Positions 27,400-37,652 are shown, numbered from the stretch's first letter. The stretch is 64,000 bases of DNA from an uncultured Lachnospiraceae bacterium (GCA_947172705.1 CAMWCA010000001.1:247508-311507); one strand, 5' to 3'. Notes: generated from the letters alone by a model not told the origin. Numbers and translations are program-made.

Positions 27400-27428
27400 A
27401 TAAGGCGCAGGAACTGCGCCTTATTTTG
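27400..27428 (+). terminator. Rho-independent terminator after yajC
   Basis: ATAAGGCGCAG (27400-27410) pairs perfectly with CTGCGCCTTAT (27414-27424) around a GAA loop, then TTTTG. It ends the tgt-yajC unit ahead of leuB. Confidence 0.88.
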
Positions 27429-27458
27429 TCACAACAGGAATGAAAGACGGAGGTTGAT

Positions 27459-28544
27459 ATGAAATTAAACATTGCATGTATACCGGGCGACGGGATCGGA
27501 CCGGAGATTGTAACGGAAGCCAAAAAGGTTTTGGATCGGACTGCGAAGGTTTATGGTCATGAAATTACATATACAGATCTTTTGATGGGCGGCGCTTCCA
27601 TAGATGTCCATGGCGTGCCTCTGACGGAGGAAACAGTGGAGAAGGCGAAAGGGGCTGACGCTGTTTTAATGGGTTCCATTGGCGGGGACACTACCACCTC
27701 TCCCTGGTATAAGCTTGCCCCCCAGCTGCGTCCGGAAGCAGGGCTTCTTGGAATTCGCAAGGCATTGAATTTATTTGCAAATTTAAGACCTGCGGTTTTA
27801 TATGAGGAGCTTGCAGACGCGTGTCCCCTGAAAAAGGAGATCAGCGATGCGGGATTTGACATGATGATTATGCGGGAACTGACAGGCGGTCTCTATTTTG
27901 GCGAGCGATATACCACAGAGGAGAATGGCGTCCGCAAGGCGGTGGATACGCTTACCTATAACGAAAATGAGATTCGCAGAATTGCAGTGAAGGGATTTGA
28001 CATTGCCATGAAGCGGAGAAAGAAGGTTACCAGCGTGGACAAGGCGAATGTGCTGGATTCTTCCAGGTTATGGCGCAAGGTGGTAGAGGAAGTGGCGAAG
28101 GATTATCCGGAAGTTACGCTGGAGCATATGCTGGTGGATAACTGTGCCATGCAGCTGGTGAAAAACCCAGCCCAGTTTGATGTGATTTTAACGGAAAATA
28201 TGTTTGGAGATATTCTTTCCGATGAAGCAAGTATGGTGACCGGTTCCATAGGAATGCTCGCCTCAGCCTCCCTGAATGACAGTAAATTTGGGCTTTATGA
28301 GCCAAGCCACGGTTCCGCGCCGGATATTGCAGGTAAGGGGATTGCCAATCCCATTGCAACGATTCTCTCAGCGGCAATGATGCTGCGTTTTTCCTTTGAC
28401 CTGGACAGGGAAGCGGATGCCATTGAGGAAGCGGTTAAAAATGTACTGAAAAAGGGATATCGTACCGTTGATATTATGTCGGAAGGCTGCAGACAGGTAG
28501 GCTGTAAGGAAATGGGTGATTTATTAGCAGATGAAATCAACTGA
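27459..28544 (+). CDS. leuB: 3-isopropylmalate dehydrogenase
   Basis: Leucine biosynthesis enzyme; NAD-dependent oxidative decarboxylation of 3-isopropylmalate to 2-oxoisocaproate. The 361 residues show the N-terminal [19 protein letters not shown], the substrate-arginine block [12 protein letters not shown], the NAD-site motif [20 protein letters not shown] and the divalent-metal aspartates in DNCAMQLV and [12 protein letters not shown]. Shine-Dalgarno is GGAGG. The last 14 bases overlap the following membrane-protein gene, so the leuB transcript continues into the ilvD-ilvB block. leuC is about 35 kb away, at the window's right end. Confidence 0.97.
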   Translation: MKLNIACIPGDGIGPEIVTEAKKVLDRTAKVYGHEITYTDLLMGGASIDVHGVPLTEETVEKAKGADAVLMGSIGGDTTTSPWYKLAPQLRPEAGLLGIRKALNLFANLRPAVLYEELADACPLKKEISDAGFDMMIMRELTGGLYFGERYTTEENGVRKAVDTLTYNENEIRRIAVKGFDIAMKRRKKVTSVDKANVLDSSRLWRKVVEEVAKDYPEVTLEHMLVDNCAMQLVKNPAQFDVILTENMFGDILSDEASMVTGSIGMLASASLNDSKFGLYEPSHGSAPDIAGKGIANPIATILSAAMMLRFSFDLDREADAIEEAVKNVLKKGYRTVDIMSEGCRQVGCKEMGDLLADEIN

Positions 28545-30162
28545 AAACATAAAAAGACAGGAAAGCATGTTCTTTTTTGCATTGCTTGGAATGATGGCGC
28601 TTTATTACGGCTATCGGCTGTTTGCCCTTACCCCGTGGTATGATGAATTATATACTTATTACTGGTTTATCAGCAAAGGACCGGTATACGCGGCGATTCA
28701 TTGGCCGCTTCCTAATAATCATGTAGGCTATTCGGTGCTTTCCGCGTGTCTGAACTATCTGGGGAACTCCTATATTGGGCTTCGGGGTATTTCCTATTTA
28801 TGTGCATTGGCAAATATATGCCTTTTGTATAAAATAGGAAAACGGTACCTGAAAGGATGGTATCCCCTGATCACAGTGATTCTTTATATTTCCATGAATC
28901 TGGTAAACCAGCTTGCCGTACAGGGAAGGGGATATACCATGGGCATTACCTGCCTTCTTACAGCATGGCAGTGTATGATATGGATCTGTGAAGAAAAAGG
29001 GACGGCAAAAAAGGTTTATGTGCTCTATGCAGGGGCGTTGATTCTGGGGTTGTACGGAGTCAGCAGTAATGTGTACTGGGTAGTGCCTCTTTGCCTTGCA
29101 GGGGGCTTTTTCCTTTTGATTCAAAGCAGGGAACAGGGGAAAAAGGAAGGTATTTTTTTCCTGAAAACAGAAAAGGGAAAGAAACTGATTCACCTGATTT
29201 TTGCCTCGGCGGCGGCTGCTTTGGGAACGGTTTTTCTTTATGGAGTCATCTGGCTTGCCATCGGTTCCAATCTGCTGATGAAGGAAGAAGGCAGCGGCTA
29301 TTATGGAATGACCCATATAAACATCATAGGGAAGGCGCCCTTTGCCGCCCTTTCCAGAGGAATGAAGTATATGCTGGATACCCCTTATATTCAAAGTGAG
29401 GAGAGAGCAGGCTTTGGAGGCAGGCTTTGGGAATGGCTGAAGACCCTGTCAGGCTATTATTTTAACGGGTTGTCCGTTCTTGTAATGCTTCTGTGGGGCG
29501 CAGGCATCTTGCTTTTGGGTTTTTGGATCATAAGAAGCATAAAAAGAAAAGAACATACCAGACTGTTGCTGGATCTGACATTGTTTATCGGGATTATTAT
29601 GGTGCCGGTGTGCCTGCTGATACAATGCAAGCGTCCTTATTACAGAGTGTTTACCTATGGAGGCGTTTACCTTGGGCTTTTGCTTGGCGTGATGCTGGAT
29701 CGCCTTGAAAGAAGTGTTGGCGAAAAGGGGAAACTTTCCGGCAGACAAAGGCTGCTTTCTCAGGTCATGCTTTTGCTGGCAGTTTTTATAGGAATAAAAT
29801 GTCTTGGCTTTTCGGGCTATAACGACCAATATGGAACAAGAGAACACGAGATTCAGGATGCTTTTTCAAAAACAGATATGACCCGGTGGAAAAATATTTG
29901 CGTGACGGACTGCAATCAGGAATATCTCCTTTATTTTCTCTATGGCATTCGCTGTGAAAACAGAGAAATTGAAGGGACGGAGGTTGTGCTTCTGGACAAA
30001 AGAATGACGGAACCGGATTTTGACGAAATGGTTTGGGAGTTTTATCACCGTTATGATACGATTCCCTGGAACTATATAGAACAGAATATGATGCCTGTGT
30101 ATGAAAATAACGATTATATTCTTTACACCATAAAGGAGGAACAGAGTAAAAATGAGAAGTGA
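28531..30162 (+). CDS. GT39-like integral membrane glycosyltransferase, embedded in the BCAA operon
   Basis: A 543-residue polytopic membrane protein with roughly ten helices. It resembles dolichyl-phosphate-mannose-protein/ArnT-type (GT39/GT-C) glycosyltransferases: an acidic pair in the first extracytoplasmic loop ([17 protein letters not shown]), [20 protein letters not shown], and a small soluble C-terminal domain of about 110 residues. Such enzymes move a sugar from a polyprenyl-phosphate donor to a surface acceptor; neither is identifiable. The start overlaps leuB by 14 bases and the stop overlaps ilvD by 11, so it must be co-expressed with both. It has no evident role in branched-chain amino acid synthesis. 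Confidence 0.75.
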   Translation: MKSTENIKRQESMFFFALLGMMALYYGYRLFALTPWYDELYTYYWFISKGPVYAAIHWPLPNNHVGYSVLSACLNYLGNSYIGLRGISYLCALANICLLYKIGKRYLKGWYPLITVILYISMNLVNQLAVQGRGYTMGITCLLTAWQCMIWICEEKGTAKKVYVLYAGALILGLYGVSSNVYWVVPLCLAGGFFLLIQSREQGKKEGIFFLKTEKGKKLIHLIFASAAAALGTVFLYGVIWLAIGSNLLMKEEGSGYYGMTHINIIGKAPFAALSRGMKYMLDTPYIQSEERAGFGGRLWEWLKTLSGYYFNGLSVLVMLLWGAGILLLGFWIIRSIKRKEHTRLLLDLTLFIGIIMVPVCLLIQCKRPYYRVFTYGGVYLGLLLGVMLDRLERSVGEKGKLSGRQRLLSQVMLLLAVFIGIKCLGFSGYNDQYGTREHEIQDAFSKTDMTRWKNICVTDCNQEYLLYFLYGIRCENREIEGTEVVLLDKRMTEPDFDEMVWEFYHRYDTIPWNYIEQNMMPVYENNDYILYTIKEEQSKNEK

Positions 30163-31825
30163 TAATGTAAAAGCAGGAATCCAGCAGGCTCCCCACAGAA
30201 GCCTGTTCAATGCGCTGGGATTTACGGAAGAAGAAATGAAGAAACCCATGGTGGGTATTGTCAGCTCCTATAATGAAATCGTACCGGGGCATATGAATCT
30301 GGATAAAATTGTCAATGCAGTGAAGCTTGGCGTGGCGGAAGCCGGCGGGGTGCCGGTGGTGTTTCCGGCAATTGCAGTGTGCGATGGAATCGCCATGGGG
30401 CATATCGGCATGAAATACTCTCTTGTCACAAGGGATTTGATTGCAGATTCTACAGAGTGTATGGCGCTTGCCCATCAGTTTGATGCACTGGTAATGGTGC
30501 CCAATTGTGATAAGAATGTACCGGGGCTTTTGATGGCGGCGGCAAGAATCAATGTGCCTACGGTGTTTGTATCAGGGGGACCCATGCTTGCTGGGCATGT
30601 AAAAGGACAAAAACGAAGCCTTTCTTCCATGTTTGAAGCGGTAGGCTCCCATGCGGCGGGAACCATGACGGAGGAGGAAGTGAGAGAATTTGAGGAGAAG
30701 GTGTGCCCTACCTGCGGTTCCTGCTCCGGCATGTATACGGCAAATTCCATGAACTGCCTGACGGAAGCGCTGGGAATGGGGCTTAAAGGGAACGGAACCA
30801 TTCCGGCGGTGTATTCCGAGAGAATCAAGCTGGCAAAGCACGCAGGCATGGCTGTTATGGAGATGTACCGCAAGAATATCCGTCCCAGGGATATTATGAC
30901 AAAAGAGGCGATCCTCAATGCGCTGACCGTTGATATGGCATTGGGATGCTCTACCAATTCCATGCTTCATCTGCCGGCAATTGCCCATGAGGTGGGGTTT
31001 GATTTTGACATTGCCTTTGCCAATGAGATCAGTGAAAAAACGCCTAATCTGTGCCACCTTGCACCGGCAGGTCCTACTTATATGGAGGATCTGAATGAAG
31101 CGGGGGGCGTATACGCCGTTATGAAAGAACTTGCAGACGCAGGTCTGCTGCATGAGGACTGTATCACTGTAACCGGAAAGACCGTGGGAGAAAATATACA
31201 GGATGCGGCAAATCGAAATCCGGAGGTAATCCGTCCTTTGGACAATCCTTATTCTCAGACTGGAGGTCTTGCTGTGCTGAAGGGAAATCTGGCGCCTGAT
31301 GGAAGCGTAGTAAAACGCTCTGCGGTAGTTCCGGAGATGATGGTACATGAAGGACCTGCAAGGGTTTTTGAATGTGAAGAGGATGCAATTGCCGCCATCA
31401 AAGGGGGAAAGATCGCTGCAGGGGATGTAGTGGTAATCCGTTATGAAGGTCCCAAGGGAGGACCGGGGATGCGTGAGATGCTGAATCCCACCTCGGCGAT
31501 TGCAGGTATGGGGCTTGGCTCCAGTGTGGCGTTGATCACAGACGGACGGTTTTCCGGCGCTTCCAGAGGCGCTTCCATAGGGCATGTTTCACCCGAAGCG
31601 GCAGTGGGAGGTCCCATTGCGCTGGTGCAGGAAGGGGATCTGATCAGCATCAATATTCCGGAAATGAAGCTGGATGTAAAGGTTTCCCAGGAGGAAATGC
31701 AGGCAAGGGCGGCGAAATGGCAGCCCAGGCAGCCTGAAATTACAACAGGTTATCTTGCACGATACACTGAAATGGTAACAAGCGGCAACCGGGGCGCGAT
31801 CCTGGAGATTCCCGGAAAGAAATAA
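30152..31825 (+). CDS. ilvD: Dihydroxy-acid dehydratase
   Basis: Third common enzyme of valine/isoleucine synthesis; iron-sulfur dehydratase converting 2,3-dihydroxy acids to 2-oxo acids. At 557 residues it has the normal length. Cluster-ligand motifs are [19 protein letters not shown] (around 116) and [20 protein letters not shown] (around 187). Later blocks are [16 protein letters not shown] and [20 protein letters not shown]. The Shine-Dalgarno AAAGGAGG lies inside the 3' end of the preceding glycosyltransferase gene. ilvB follows after 24 bases. Confidence 0.98.
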   Translation: MRSDNVKAGIQQAPHRSLFNALGFTEEEMKKPMVGIVSSYNEIVPGHMNLDKIVNAVKLGVAEAGGVPVVFPAIAVCDGIAMGHIGMKYSLVTRDLIADSTECMALAHQFDALVMVPNCDKNVPGLLMAAARINVPTVFVSGGPMLAGHVKGQKRSLSSMFEAVGSHAAGTMTEEEVREFEEKVCPTCGSCSGMYTANSMNCLTEALGMGLKGNGTIPAVYSERIKLAKHAGMAVMEMYRKNIRPRDIMTKEAILNALTVDMALGCSTNSMLHLPAIAHEVGFDFDIAFANEISEKTPNLCHLAPAGPTYMEDLNEAGGVYAVMKELADAGLLHEDCITVTGKTVGENIQDAANRNPEVIRPLDNPYSQTGGLAVLKGNLAPDGSVVKRSAVVPEMMVHEGPARVFECEEDAIAAIKGGKIAAGDVVVIRYEGPKGGPGMREMLNPTSAIAGMGLGSSVALITDGRFSGASRGASIGHVSPEAAVGGPIALVQEGDLISINIPEMKLDVKVSQEEMQARAAKWQPRQPEITTGYLARYTEMVTSGNRGAILEIPGKK

Positions 31826-31849
31826 TGCTGAATTGGAAGGAGAAAGAAA

Positions 31850-33523
31850 ATGCAGCTGACAGGTTCAGAGATTGTAGTGGAATGCTTAAAGGAGCAGGGC
31901 GTAGATACGGTTTTCGGATATCCCGGAGGCACCATTCTAAATGTATATGACGCTTTATACAAGCACAGAGATGAAATCAACCATATTCTGACTTCCCATG
32001 AGCAGGGCGCTGCCCATGCAGCGGACGGGTATGCGCGCGCCACAGGAAAAGTTGGGGTATGTCTTGCCACCAGCGGTCCCGGCGCCACTAACCTTGTTAC
32101 GGGGATCGCCACCGCATATATGGATTCCGTTCCCATTGTGGCGATTACATGTAACGTAAATCTGCCTCTTTTGGGGAAGGACTCTTTTCAGGAAGTGGAT
32201 ATTGCCGGAGTGGTAATGCCCATTACCAAGCACAGTTATATTGTGAAGGATATTTCAAAGCTTGCAGATACTCTGCGAAAGGCGTTTACCATAGCAAAAG
32301 AAGGACGCCCGGGCCCGGTGCTTGTGGATATCACCAAGGATGTAACCGCAGCTTTGGGAGAATATGAAAGAAAAGTTCCCACAGCGCCGAAAGCCCTCTG
32401 TAAATATACCCAGGAGGATATTCAGGAGGCAGTAGAGCTGATCCGTAAGGCAAAAAGACCCTTCCTTTATGTGGGAGGCGGAGCTGTGATATCCGGCGCT
32501 TATAAGGAGGTCAGGGAACTGGCGGAGCTGATGGATGCGCCTGTCTGTGATACTTTGATGGCGAAGGGGGTTATGGACGGACAAGATGAAAGATATACTG
32601 GAATGATCGGGATGCATGGTACCAAGGCATCCAATTTAGGAGTCAGTGAATGCGATCTGCTGGTTGCCTTAGGGGCAAGATTTTCAGATCGTGTGGTAGG
32701 CAATGCCGCCATGTTTGCCTCCAGGGCAAAGGTCCTCCATATTGATATTGATGCGGCTGAAATCAATAAAAATGTGAGAACGGCGGCTTCAGTAGTAGGC
32801 GACCTGAAAGAAATTCTCACATTGATCAACAAAGAACTGACAAAAGCGGAACATAAGGAATGGAATGCGCATATAAAAGAATTAAAAGCCAAATATCCGT
32901 TGAACTATGATAAGAACGCTTTGTCCTGCCCATACATTATGGAGGAGATCGACAGAGTCACCAGGGGAGAAGCTGTGATTGTAACCGATGTAGGGCAGCA
33001 TCAGATGTGGGCGGCACAATATTACAAATATTCCGTTCCCAGAACCTTCCTGTCCTCAGGAGGTCTTGGCACCATGGGATATGGGCTTGGCGCCTGTATC
33101 GGAGCCAAGGTGGGAAGACCCGAAAAAATATGTATCAATATTGCAGGGGATGGATGCTTTCGTATGAATATGAATGAGCTTGCCACTGCATCCAGGTATC
33201 AGATTCCCATCATTGAGGTGGTGATCAACAACCATGTGCTTGGAATGGTGAGACAGTGGCAGACCCTGTTCTATGAAAAGAGATATTCTCAGACGGTATT
33301 GAATGACCGTGTTGACTTTTGCATGGTTGCGAAAGGGCTTGGCTGTGAGGCAATTCGCGTAACACGTAAGGAGGAGGTTGCAGATGCGCTGACCAGGGCA
33401 ATTGAAATGAAAAAGCCTGTGCTGATCGAATGCATTATCCCGGAGGATGATAAAGTATTCCCTATGGTACCCGCAGGCGCTCCTATCAGTGAAGTGTTTG
33501 ATGCAACGGATTTAGAAAAGTAA
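31850..33523 (+). CDS. ilvB: Acetolactate synthase, large subunit
   Basis: Thiamine-diphosphate enzyme making acetolactate/acetohydroxybutyrate (AHAS catalytic subunit), 557 residues. The N-terminal VDTVFGYPGGTILNVYDALY includes the family motif. The catalytic glutamate is in HILTSHEQGAAHAADGYARA. The ThDP signature is INIAGDGCFRMNMNELATAS, then VVINNHVLGMVRQWQ. The herbicide-site/FAD region QEVDIAGVVMPITKHSY is canonical. No small-subunit gene is adjacent; two ilvN genes lie near 61-62 kb beside a second large-subunit gene. The L,D-transpeptidase gene begins one base after the stop. Confidence 0.97.
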   Translation: MQLTGSEIVVECLKEQGVDTVFGYPGGTILNVYDALYKHRDEINHILTSHEQGAAHAADGYARATGKVGVCLATSGPGATNLVTGIATAYMDSVPIVAITCNVNLPLLGKDSFQEVDIAGVVMPITKHSYIVKDISKLADTLRKAFTIAKEGRPGPVLVDITKDVTAALGEYERKVPTAPKALCKYTQEDIQEAVELIRKAKRPFLYVGGGAVISGAYKEVRELAELMDAPVCDTLMAKGVMDGQDERYTGMIGMHGTKASNLGVSECDLLVALGARFSDRVVGNAAMFASRAKVLHIDIDAAEINKNVRTAASVVGDLKEILTLINKELTKAEHKEWNAHIKELKAKYPLNYDKNALSCPYIMEEIDRVTRGEAVIVTDVGQHQMWAAQYYKYSVPRTFLSSGGLGTMGYGLGACIGAKVGRPEKICINIAGDGCFRMNMNELATASRYQIPIIEVVINNHVLGMVRQWQTLFYEKRYSQTVLNDRVDFCMVAKGLGCEAIRVTRKEEVADALTRAIEMKKPVLIECIIPEDDKVFPMVPAGAPISEVFDATDLEK

Positions 33524-33524
33524 A

Positions 33525-34925
33525 ATGAGAAAAAGTGTTTTAAAAGGAAGTTGTATAGGCGGATCGATCATTCTTTTATCGATCATCGCCATGTACCTGG
33601 GACTGGCATATTATTATGCCGAAGGGTTCAGCTATGGGACATGGATTAACGGAATTTACTGTGCAGGGAAAAGCATCCCTGAAGTGAACGAGGAACTTTT
33701 AAAACAGTGTGACTATGCCGGGCTTACCATCACGGACAGTGATGGTAAGTCTTATACAATTTCTCCCCAGGAGATTGATTTTTCCGCTGATTACGGAGAG
33801 GTTTTAAAGCTGTACCAACAGCAGCAAAATCCCTATCTCTGGGTAGACAATCTGATTGGAGATACAAAAGACAGAACCATCGATCCTTTGATTCAATATG
33901 ATCATGCGGCTTATGAGAGCAAGGTATCTAACCTTCCCTTTTTCCATGGAATTCCGGAAGCGGACCGGGCTGTGAAAATTATAAAGGGAAGCCAGGGGTA
34001 TCAGCTGGTAAATGAAAGAACCCATGTGTTGAATGAGGAAAAGACCAGAGAATTGATCAGAACCGCTTTTGAAAGTATGGACGCGGAGCTGGATCTGGAA
34101 GCGGAAGGCTGCTATCAGGATCTTTCCCTGGACGAGGAAATGGAAGAGACCCTTGCCCTGTGGGATAAACTGTCGGAATATCAGGATTGCGGCATCGTAT
34201 ACCGTTTTGGAGAGGACAGTGTTCCTGTGGATGCAGGCGTTGTATGTGATTTCCTTATGCTGGATGAAAATGGGGATTTCATGTTTGATGAAAGAGGAGA
34301 TCTGATTACCGATCCGGAAAAAGTGTATGAATTCATAGATTTTCTTGCAGATGCTTACGATACCGTGGATGGCGTGCGCAATTTTACGGCGACACGGGGA
34401 GACGTTGTGGCTGTGGAAGGGGGAACCTATGGAAACAAGATAGACCGTGAGGCGGAAAAGGAATATCTGCTCCAGGCTTTTTTAGAGAAAAGAAGAGAGG
34501 AGCATGAGCCTCTTTATCTTCAGACGGCGCTCAGGCAGGGAAAAGATGACATTGGCGATACCTACATAGAAGTGGATATGACAGAGCAGATGCTGTATTA
34601 CTATGAAAAGGGAGAACTGGTCATAGAGACGCCGGTGGTGACTGGAAATACCAGTTTAAGAAGAGGCACCCCTTCGGGAACCAATTTTGTTTATAATAAG
34701 CAGCGAAACCGGGTACTCAGGGGGGAAGATTATGCTTCCCCGGTGAAATACTGGATTCCGGTAAAAGGAGCCATTGGTATTCACGATGCGTCCTGGCGGA
34801 ATCAATATGGAGGGGAAATATACAAAACAAACGGTTCCCATGGCTGTATCAACACGCCTTTGGAGGAGGTTTCAAAGCTTTATGATATGGTGGAAATCGG
34901 AACCCCCTGCGTAATGTTTTACTAA
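33525..34925 (+). CDS. L,D-transpeptidase (YkuD) with PG_binding_4 domain
   Basis: A 466-residue cell-wall enzyme. It has an N-terminal membrane anchor (about 8-30, GSCIGGSIILLSIIAMYLGL), a central putative peptidoglycan-binding region (PG_binding_4 type, about 40-230), and a C-terminal YkuD catalytic domain. The active site reads IGIHDASWRNQYGG then SHGCINTPLEEV, with the catalytic Cys and His in place. It forms 3-3 cross-links or attaches proteins to peptidoglycan outside the membrane. The start is one base after the ilvB stop, with no clear Shine-Dalgarno, so translation probably depends on ilvB. This is an unusual neighbour for branched-chain and serine genes. Confidence 0.93.
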   Translation: MRKSVLKGSCIGGSIILLSIIAMYLGLAYYYAEGFSYGTWINGIYCAGKSIPEVNEELLKQCDYAGLTITDSDGKSYTISPQEIDFSADYGEVLKLYQQQQNPYLWVDNLIGDTKDRTIDPLIQYDHAAYESKVSNLPFFHGIPEADRAVKIIKGSQGYQLVNERTHVLNEEKTRELIRTAFESMDAELDLEAEGCYQDLSLDEEMEETLALWDKLSEYQDCGIVYRFGEDSVPVDAGVVCDFLMLDENGDFMFDERGDLITDPEKVYEFIDFLADAYDTVDGVRNFTATRGDVVAVEGGTYGNKIDREAEKEYLLQAFLEKRREEHEPLYLQTALRQGKDDIGDTYIEVDMTEQMLYYYEKGELVIETPVVTGNTSLRRGTPSGTNFVYNKQRNRVLRGEDYASPVKYWIPVKGAIGIHDASWRNQYGGEIYKTNGSHGCINTPLEEVSKLYDMVEIGTPCVMFY

Positions 34926-34930
34926 AGCAG

Positions 34931-34959
34931 TTGACGAAAGTGGTAAATGAGTTTAAAAT
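34931..34959 (+). promoter_or_regulatory. Internal promoter for serC-serA
   Basis: TTGACG (34931-34936), 17-base spacer, TAAAAT (34954-34959). It starts 5 bases after the L,D-transpeptidase stop and would give a leader of about 50 bases before the serC GTG. Its position argues against the in-frame ATG at 34947 as the serC start. Confidence 0.65.
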
Positions 34960-35018
34960 ATTTTCCAGATGTTTTGACAGAAAATGAGGAGAAATCCCAT
35001 AAACAGGAGGAGATAAGA

Positions 35019-36101
35019 GTGTCCAGAGTGTATAACTTTTCAGCAGGTCCGGCAGTTTTACCTGAAGAAGTACTAAAAGAAGCTGCAGATGAGATGTTAG
35101 ATTATAAGGGATCGGGAATGTCCGTAATGGAGATGAGCCATCGTTCCAAGGTATATGATACCATCATCAAGGAGGCGGAAGCGGATCTGCGGGAGTTGAT
35201 GCATATCCCTGATAACTATAAGGTTCTGTTTTTGCAGGGCGGCGCCAGCCAGCAGTTTGCCATGATTCCCATGAATCTGATGAAAAACCGCAAGGCGGCA
35301 TATATTGTTACCGGGCAATGGGCAAAGAAGGCTTATCAGGAAGCTAAGCTTTATGGCGAAGCGGTTGAGGTTGCGTCTTCGGCGGATCAGACTTTTTCTT
35401 ATATCCCTGACTGCTCAGATCTGCCTATACCCGAAGATGCCGATTATGTTTATATCTGCGAAAATAATACGATCTACGGCACAAAATTCAAATCGCTGCC
35501 GAACACCAAGGGGCATACGCTGGTAGCAGATGTTTCCTCCTGCTTTTTATCGGAACCTGTAGACGTAACCAAATATGGCGTGATCTATGGCGGCGTGCAG
35601 AAAAATATCGGTCCTGCAGGAGTGGTGATCGTGATCATCAGGGAGGATCTGATTACGGAGGATACACTGCCGGGAACGCCTACCATGTTAAAATACAAAA
35701 TTCATGCAGATGCCGATTCTCTTTATAATACGCCTCCGGCATATGGCATTTACATTTGCGGCAAGGTGTTTAAATGGATTAAGAAGATGGGCGGTCTTAG
35801 CGCCATGAAAGAGCACAATGAGAAGAAAGCAAAGATCCTGTATGATTTTCTGGATGAAAGCCGTCTGTTTAAGGGTACGGTAAGAAAAGAAGACCGTTCC
35901 CTTATGAATGTTCCCTTTGTGACAGGAAGCGATGAATTGGACGCAAAGTTTGTGAAGGAAGCAAAGGAAGCAGGATTTGAGAATCTGAAAGGACACAGAT
36001 CTGTAGGCGGGATGCGTGCAAGCATTTATAACGCAATGCCCATCGAGGGAGTTGAGAAACTGGTTGCCTTTATGAGAGAATTTGAAAAAAATAATGGTTG
36101 A
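35019..36101 (+). CDS. serC: Phosphoserine aminotransferase (GTG start)
   Basis: PLP enzyme of serine synthesis: transaminates 3-phosphohydroxypyruvate to phosphoserine. The 360-residue protein starts SRVYNFSAGPAVLPEEVL, the exact family N-terminus. Later come LFLQGGASQQFAMIPMNL and the PLP-lysine region YGGVQKNIGPAGVVIVIIRE. GTG 35019 is chosen because AGGAGG (35005-35010) is 8 bases upstream and 360 residues is the usual length. The in-frame ATG at 34947 would add 24 unrelated residues and falls inside the promoter. serA follows after 30 bases. Confidence 0.96.
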   Translation: MSRVYNFSAGPAVLPEEVLKEAADEMLDYKGSGMSVMEMSHRSKVYDTIIKEAEADLRELMHIPDNYKVLFLQGGASQQFAMIPMNLMKNRKAAYIVTGQWAKKAYQEAKLYGEAVEVASSADQTFSYIPDCSDLPIPEDADYVYICENNTIYGTKFKSLPNTKGHTLVADVSSCFLSEPVDVTKYGVIYGGVQKNIGPAGVVIVIIREDLITEDTLPGTPTMLKYKIHADADSLYNTPPAYGIYICGKVFKWIKKMGGLSAMKEHNEKKAKILYDFLDESRLFKGTVRKEDRSLMNVPFVTGSDELDAKFVKEAKEAGFENLKGHRSVGGMRASIYNAMPIEGVEKLVAFMREFEKNNG

Positions 36102-36131
36102 GTGAGAACCGGTTAAAAAGGAGAAGATAAA

Positions 36132-37295
36132 ATGTTTCAGTATTATTGTTTAAATCCAATTGCACAGGTTGGGCTTGATAAATTTACAGATGAATTTCAG
36201 AAAACAGAGAACCTGGAGGAAGCCCAGGGCATTCTGGTGAGAAGCGCCGCCATGCACGATATGGAGCTTTCCGACCAGCTGCTTGCGGTTGCAAGAGCAG
36301 GGGCAGGGGTAAACAACATTCCCCTGGATAAATGCGCTGAAAGGGGAATTGTTGTCTTTAACACTCCCGGCGCAAATGCAAACGGCGTTAAGGAACTGGT
36401 GATCGCAGGAATGCTTCTTGCATCCAGAGATATCGTAGGAGGCATTAACTGGGTGGAGTCGGCAAAGGATGACGAGGCAATCGCCAAAGCGACGGAAAAA
36501 GAAAAGAAACGTTTTGCCGGAACCGAGATTCAGGACAAAAAGCTGGGAATCATCGGGCTTGGGGCAATCGGCGTTAAGGTGGCAAACGTTGCAAAGCATA
36601 TGGGTATGGAAGTATATGGATATGATCCCTATGTATCTGTTGATGCCGCGTGGAATTTAAGCCGGGATGTAAAACACGTGCTTCACGTGGAAGAAATTTA
36701 TGAGAATTGTGATATTATTACCATCCATGTTCCCCTGTTGGATTCTACAAAGGGCATGATCAACAAGGAAGCAATCGACAAAATGAAAGAGGGCGTGATC
36801 CTTCTGAATTTTGCAAGGGATCTGCTTGTAAACGAAAAGGATGTGCTGGAGGGAATCAAGGAAGGAAAGGTGCGCAAATACGTGTCTGATTTCCCCAATC
36901 CTACCACAGCAGGACAGGAAGGCTGTATCGTCATTCCCCACCTGGGAGCTTCCACAGAGGAATCGGAAGACAACTGCGCAAAGGCAGCGGTAAAGGAACT
37001 GATGAATTATCTGAAGAATGGAAATATTGTCAACAGCGTAAATTACCCTAACTGCGATATGGGCGTGTGCAGCCAGGAGGGACGTGTGGCGATTTTCCAT
37101 AAGAATAAAGCGAACATGATCACCAAATTTACCGCATGCTTCGGGGATAAGGGAATCAACATTACAGACATGGTAAACAAATCCAAAGGGGAAGTGGCGT
37201 ATACCATGCTGGATATTGAGAAATCTGCGGATGCAGAGATGATTGGAAAGCTTCAGGCGATCGACGGCGTATTCCGTGTAAGAGTGGTGAAATAA
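36132..37295 (+). CDS. serA: D-3-phosphoglycerate dehydrogenase
   Basis: First committed enzyme of serine synthesis, 387 residues: NAD-dependent oxidation of 3-phosphoglycerate. The catalytic domain has RAGAGVNNIPLDKCAERGIV. The Rossmann fold is LGIIGLGAIGVKVANVAKHM with VYGYDPYVSVD, and the family block IITIHVPLLDSTKGMINKEA follows. A short C-terminal ACT domain (GDKGINITDMVNKSKGEVAY) suggests serine or other amino-acid feedback. The length corresponds to the short SerA type lacking the intervening ASB domain. It ends the serC-serA unit before a strong terminator. Serine also feeds the folate genes in this window. Confidence 0.96.
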   Translation: MFQYYCLNPIAQVGLDKFTDEFQKTENLEEAQGILVRSAAMHDMELSDQLLAVARAGAGVNNIPLDKCAERGIVVFNTPGANANGVKELVIAGMLLASRDIVGGINWVESAKDDEAIAKATEKEKKRFAGTEIQDKKLGIIGLGAIGVKVANVAKHMGMEVYGYDPYVSVDAAWNLSRDVKHVLHVEEIYENCDIITIHVPLLDSTKGMINKEAIDKMKEGVILLNFARDLLVNEKDVLEGIKEGKVRKYVSDFPNPTTAGQEGCIVIPHLGASTEESEDNCAKAAVKELMNYLKNGNIVNSVNYPNCDMGVCSQEGRVAIFHKNKANMITKFTACFGDKGINITDMVNKSKGEVAYTMLDIEKSADAEMIGKLQAIDGVFRVRVVK

Positions 37296-37314
37296 AAACA
37301 GATGAAATATAAGA

Positions 37315-37344
37315 GGGGCTGACAGATTTGTCAGCCCCGTTTTT
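37315..37344. terminator. Terminator between serA and the convergent small gene
   Basis: GGGGCTGACA (37315-37324) pairs with TGTCAGCCCC (37329-37338) around GATT, followed by GTTTTT. The core GGGCTGACA/TGTCAGCCC recurs in the terminator at 53347. Confidence 0.85.
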
Positions 37345-37652
37345 CATAATGTAGTAAAATCGGTCAGTCCCACATCATTTAAATCTTCCTTGAGCATGGC
37401 ATCCTGCCTGGCAAGCACTGTGCTGGAGATGTCCATGTAACGAATGAACACATCTTCAAGGGGAACGCCTTTTTCATCGGCGATTTCCTGCATCACGGGC
37501 CTTAGTTTGTCAAGCTGGAAGGAAATGCGGGTCTTTTGGGGGTCAATATCCCCCAGAACCTGTTCCGCATAAGCGTTGATGCGGGCAAGCATTGCCTTGT
37601 CCTCCTCTGAGAGGGAGGCAAATTGATCGGGATTATTTGGTGTTGGAAACAT
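37344..37652 (-). CDS. Conserved-looking small acidic protein, unknown function
   Basis: A 102-residue soluble protein I do not recognise. It begins MFPTPNNPDQFASLSEEDKA and is mostly helical. There are no cysteines, no membrane segment and no signal peptide. The middle, DPQKTRISFQLDKLRPVMQE, is amphipathic, and FIRYMDISSTVLARQD may be a second helix pair. On the minus strand GGATGTGAAA precedes the ATG, a fair Shine-Dalgarno. The gene stands alone between the serA terminator and the glgB promoter region. Codon use is like its neighbours, so it is probably a real gene. Confidence 0.7.
   Translation of the reverse strand: MFPTPNNPDQFASLSEEDKAMLARINAYAEQVLGDIDPQKTRISFQLDKLRPVMQEIADEKGVPLEDVFIRYMDISSTVLARQDAMLKEDLNDVGLTDFTTL

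Noticed and set aside
27425..27459. T-box or leader-peptide control of the branched-chain genes
   Set aside because: The gaps before leuB (27429-27458), ilvB2 (59415-59457) and ilvC are too short or lack the AGGGTGGNACCGCG-type T-box motif.
34947..35018. N-terminal extension of SerC from the ATG at 34947
   Set aside because: The 24 extra residues do not fit the family, the ATG falls inside the TTGACG/TAAAAT promoter, and GTG 35019 has an ideal AGGAGG.
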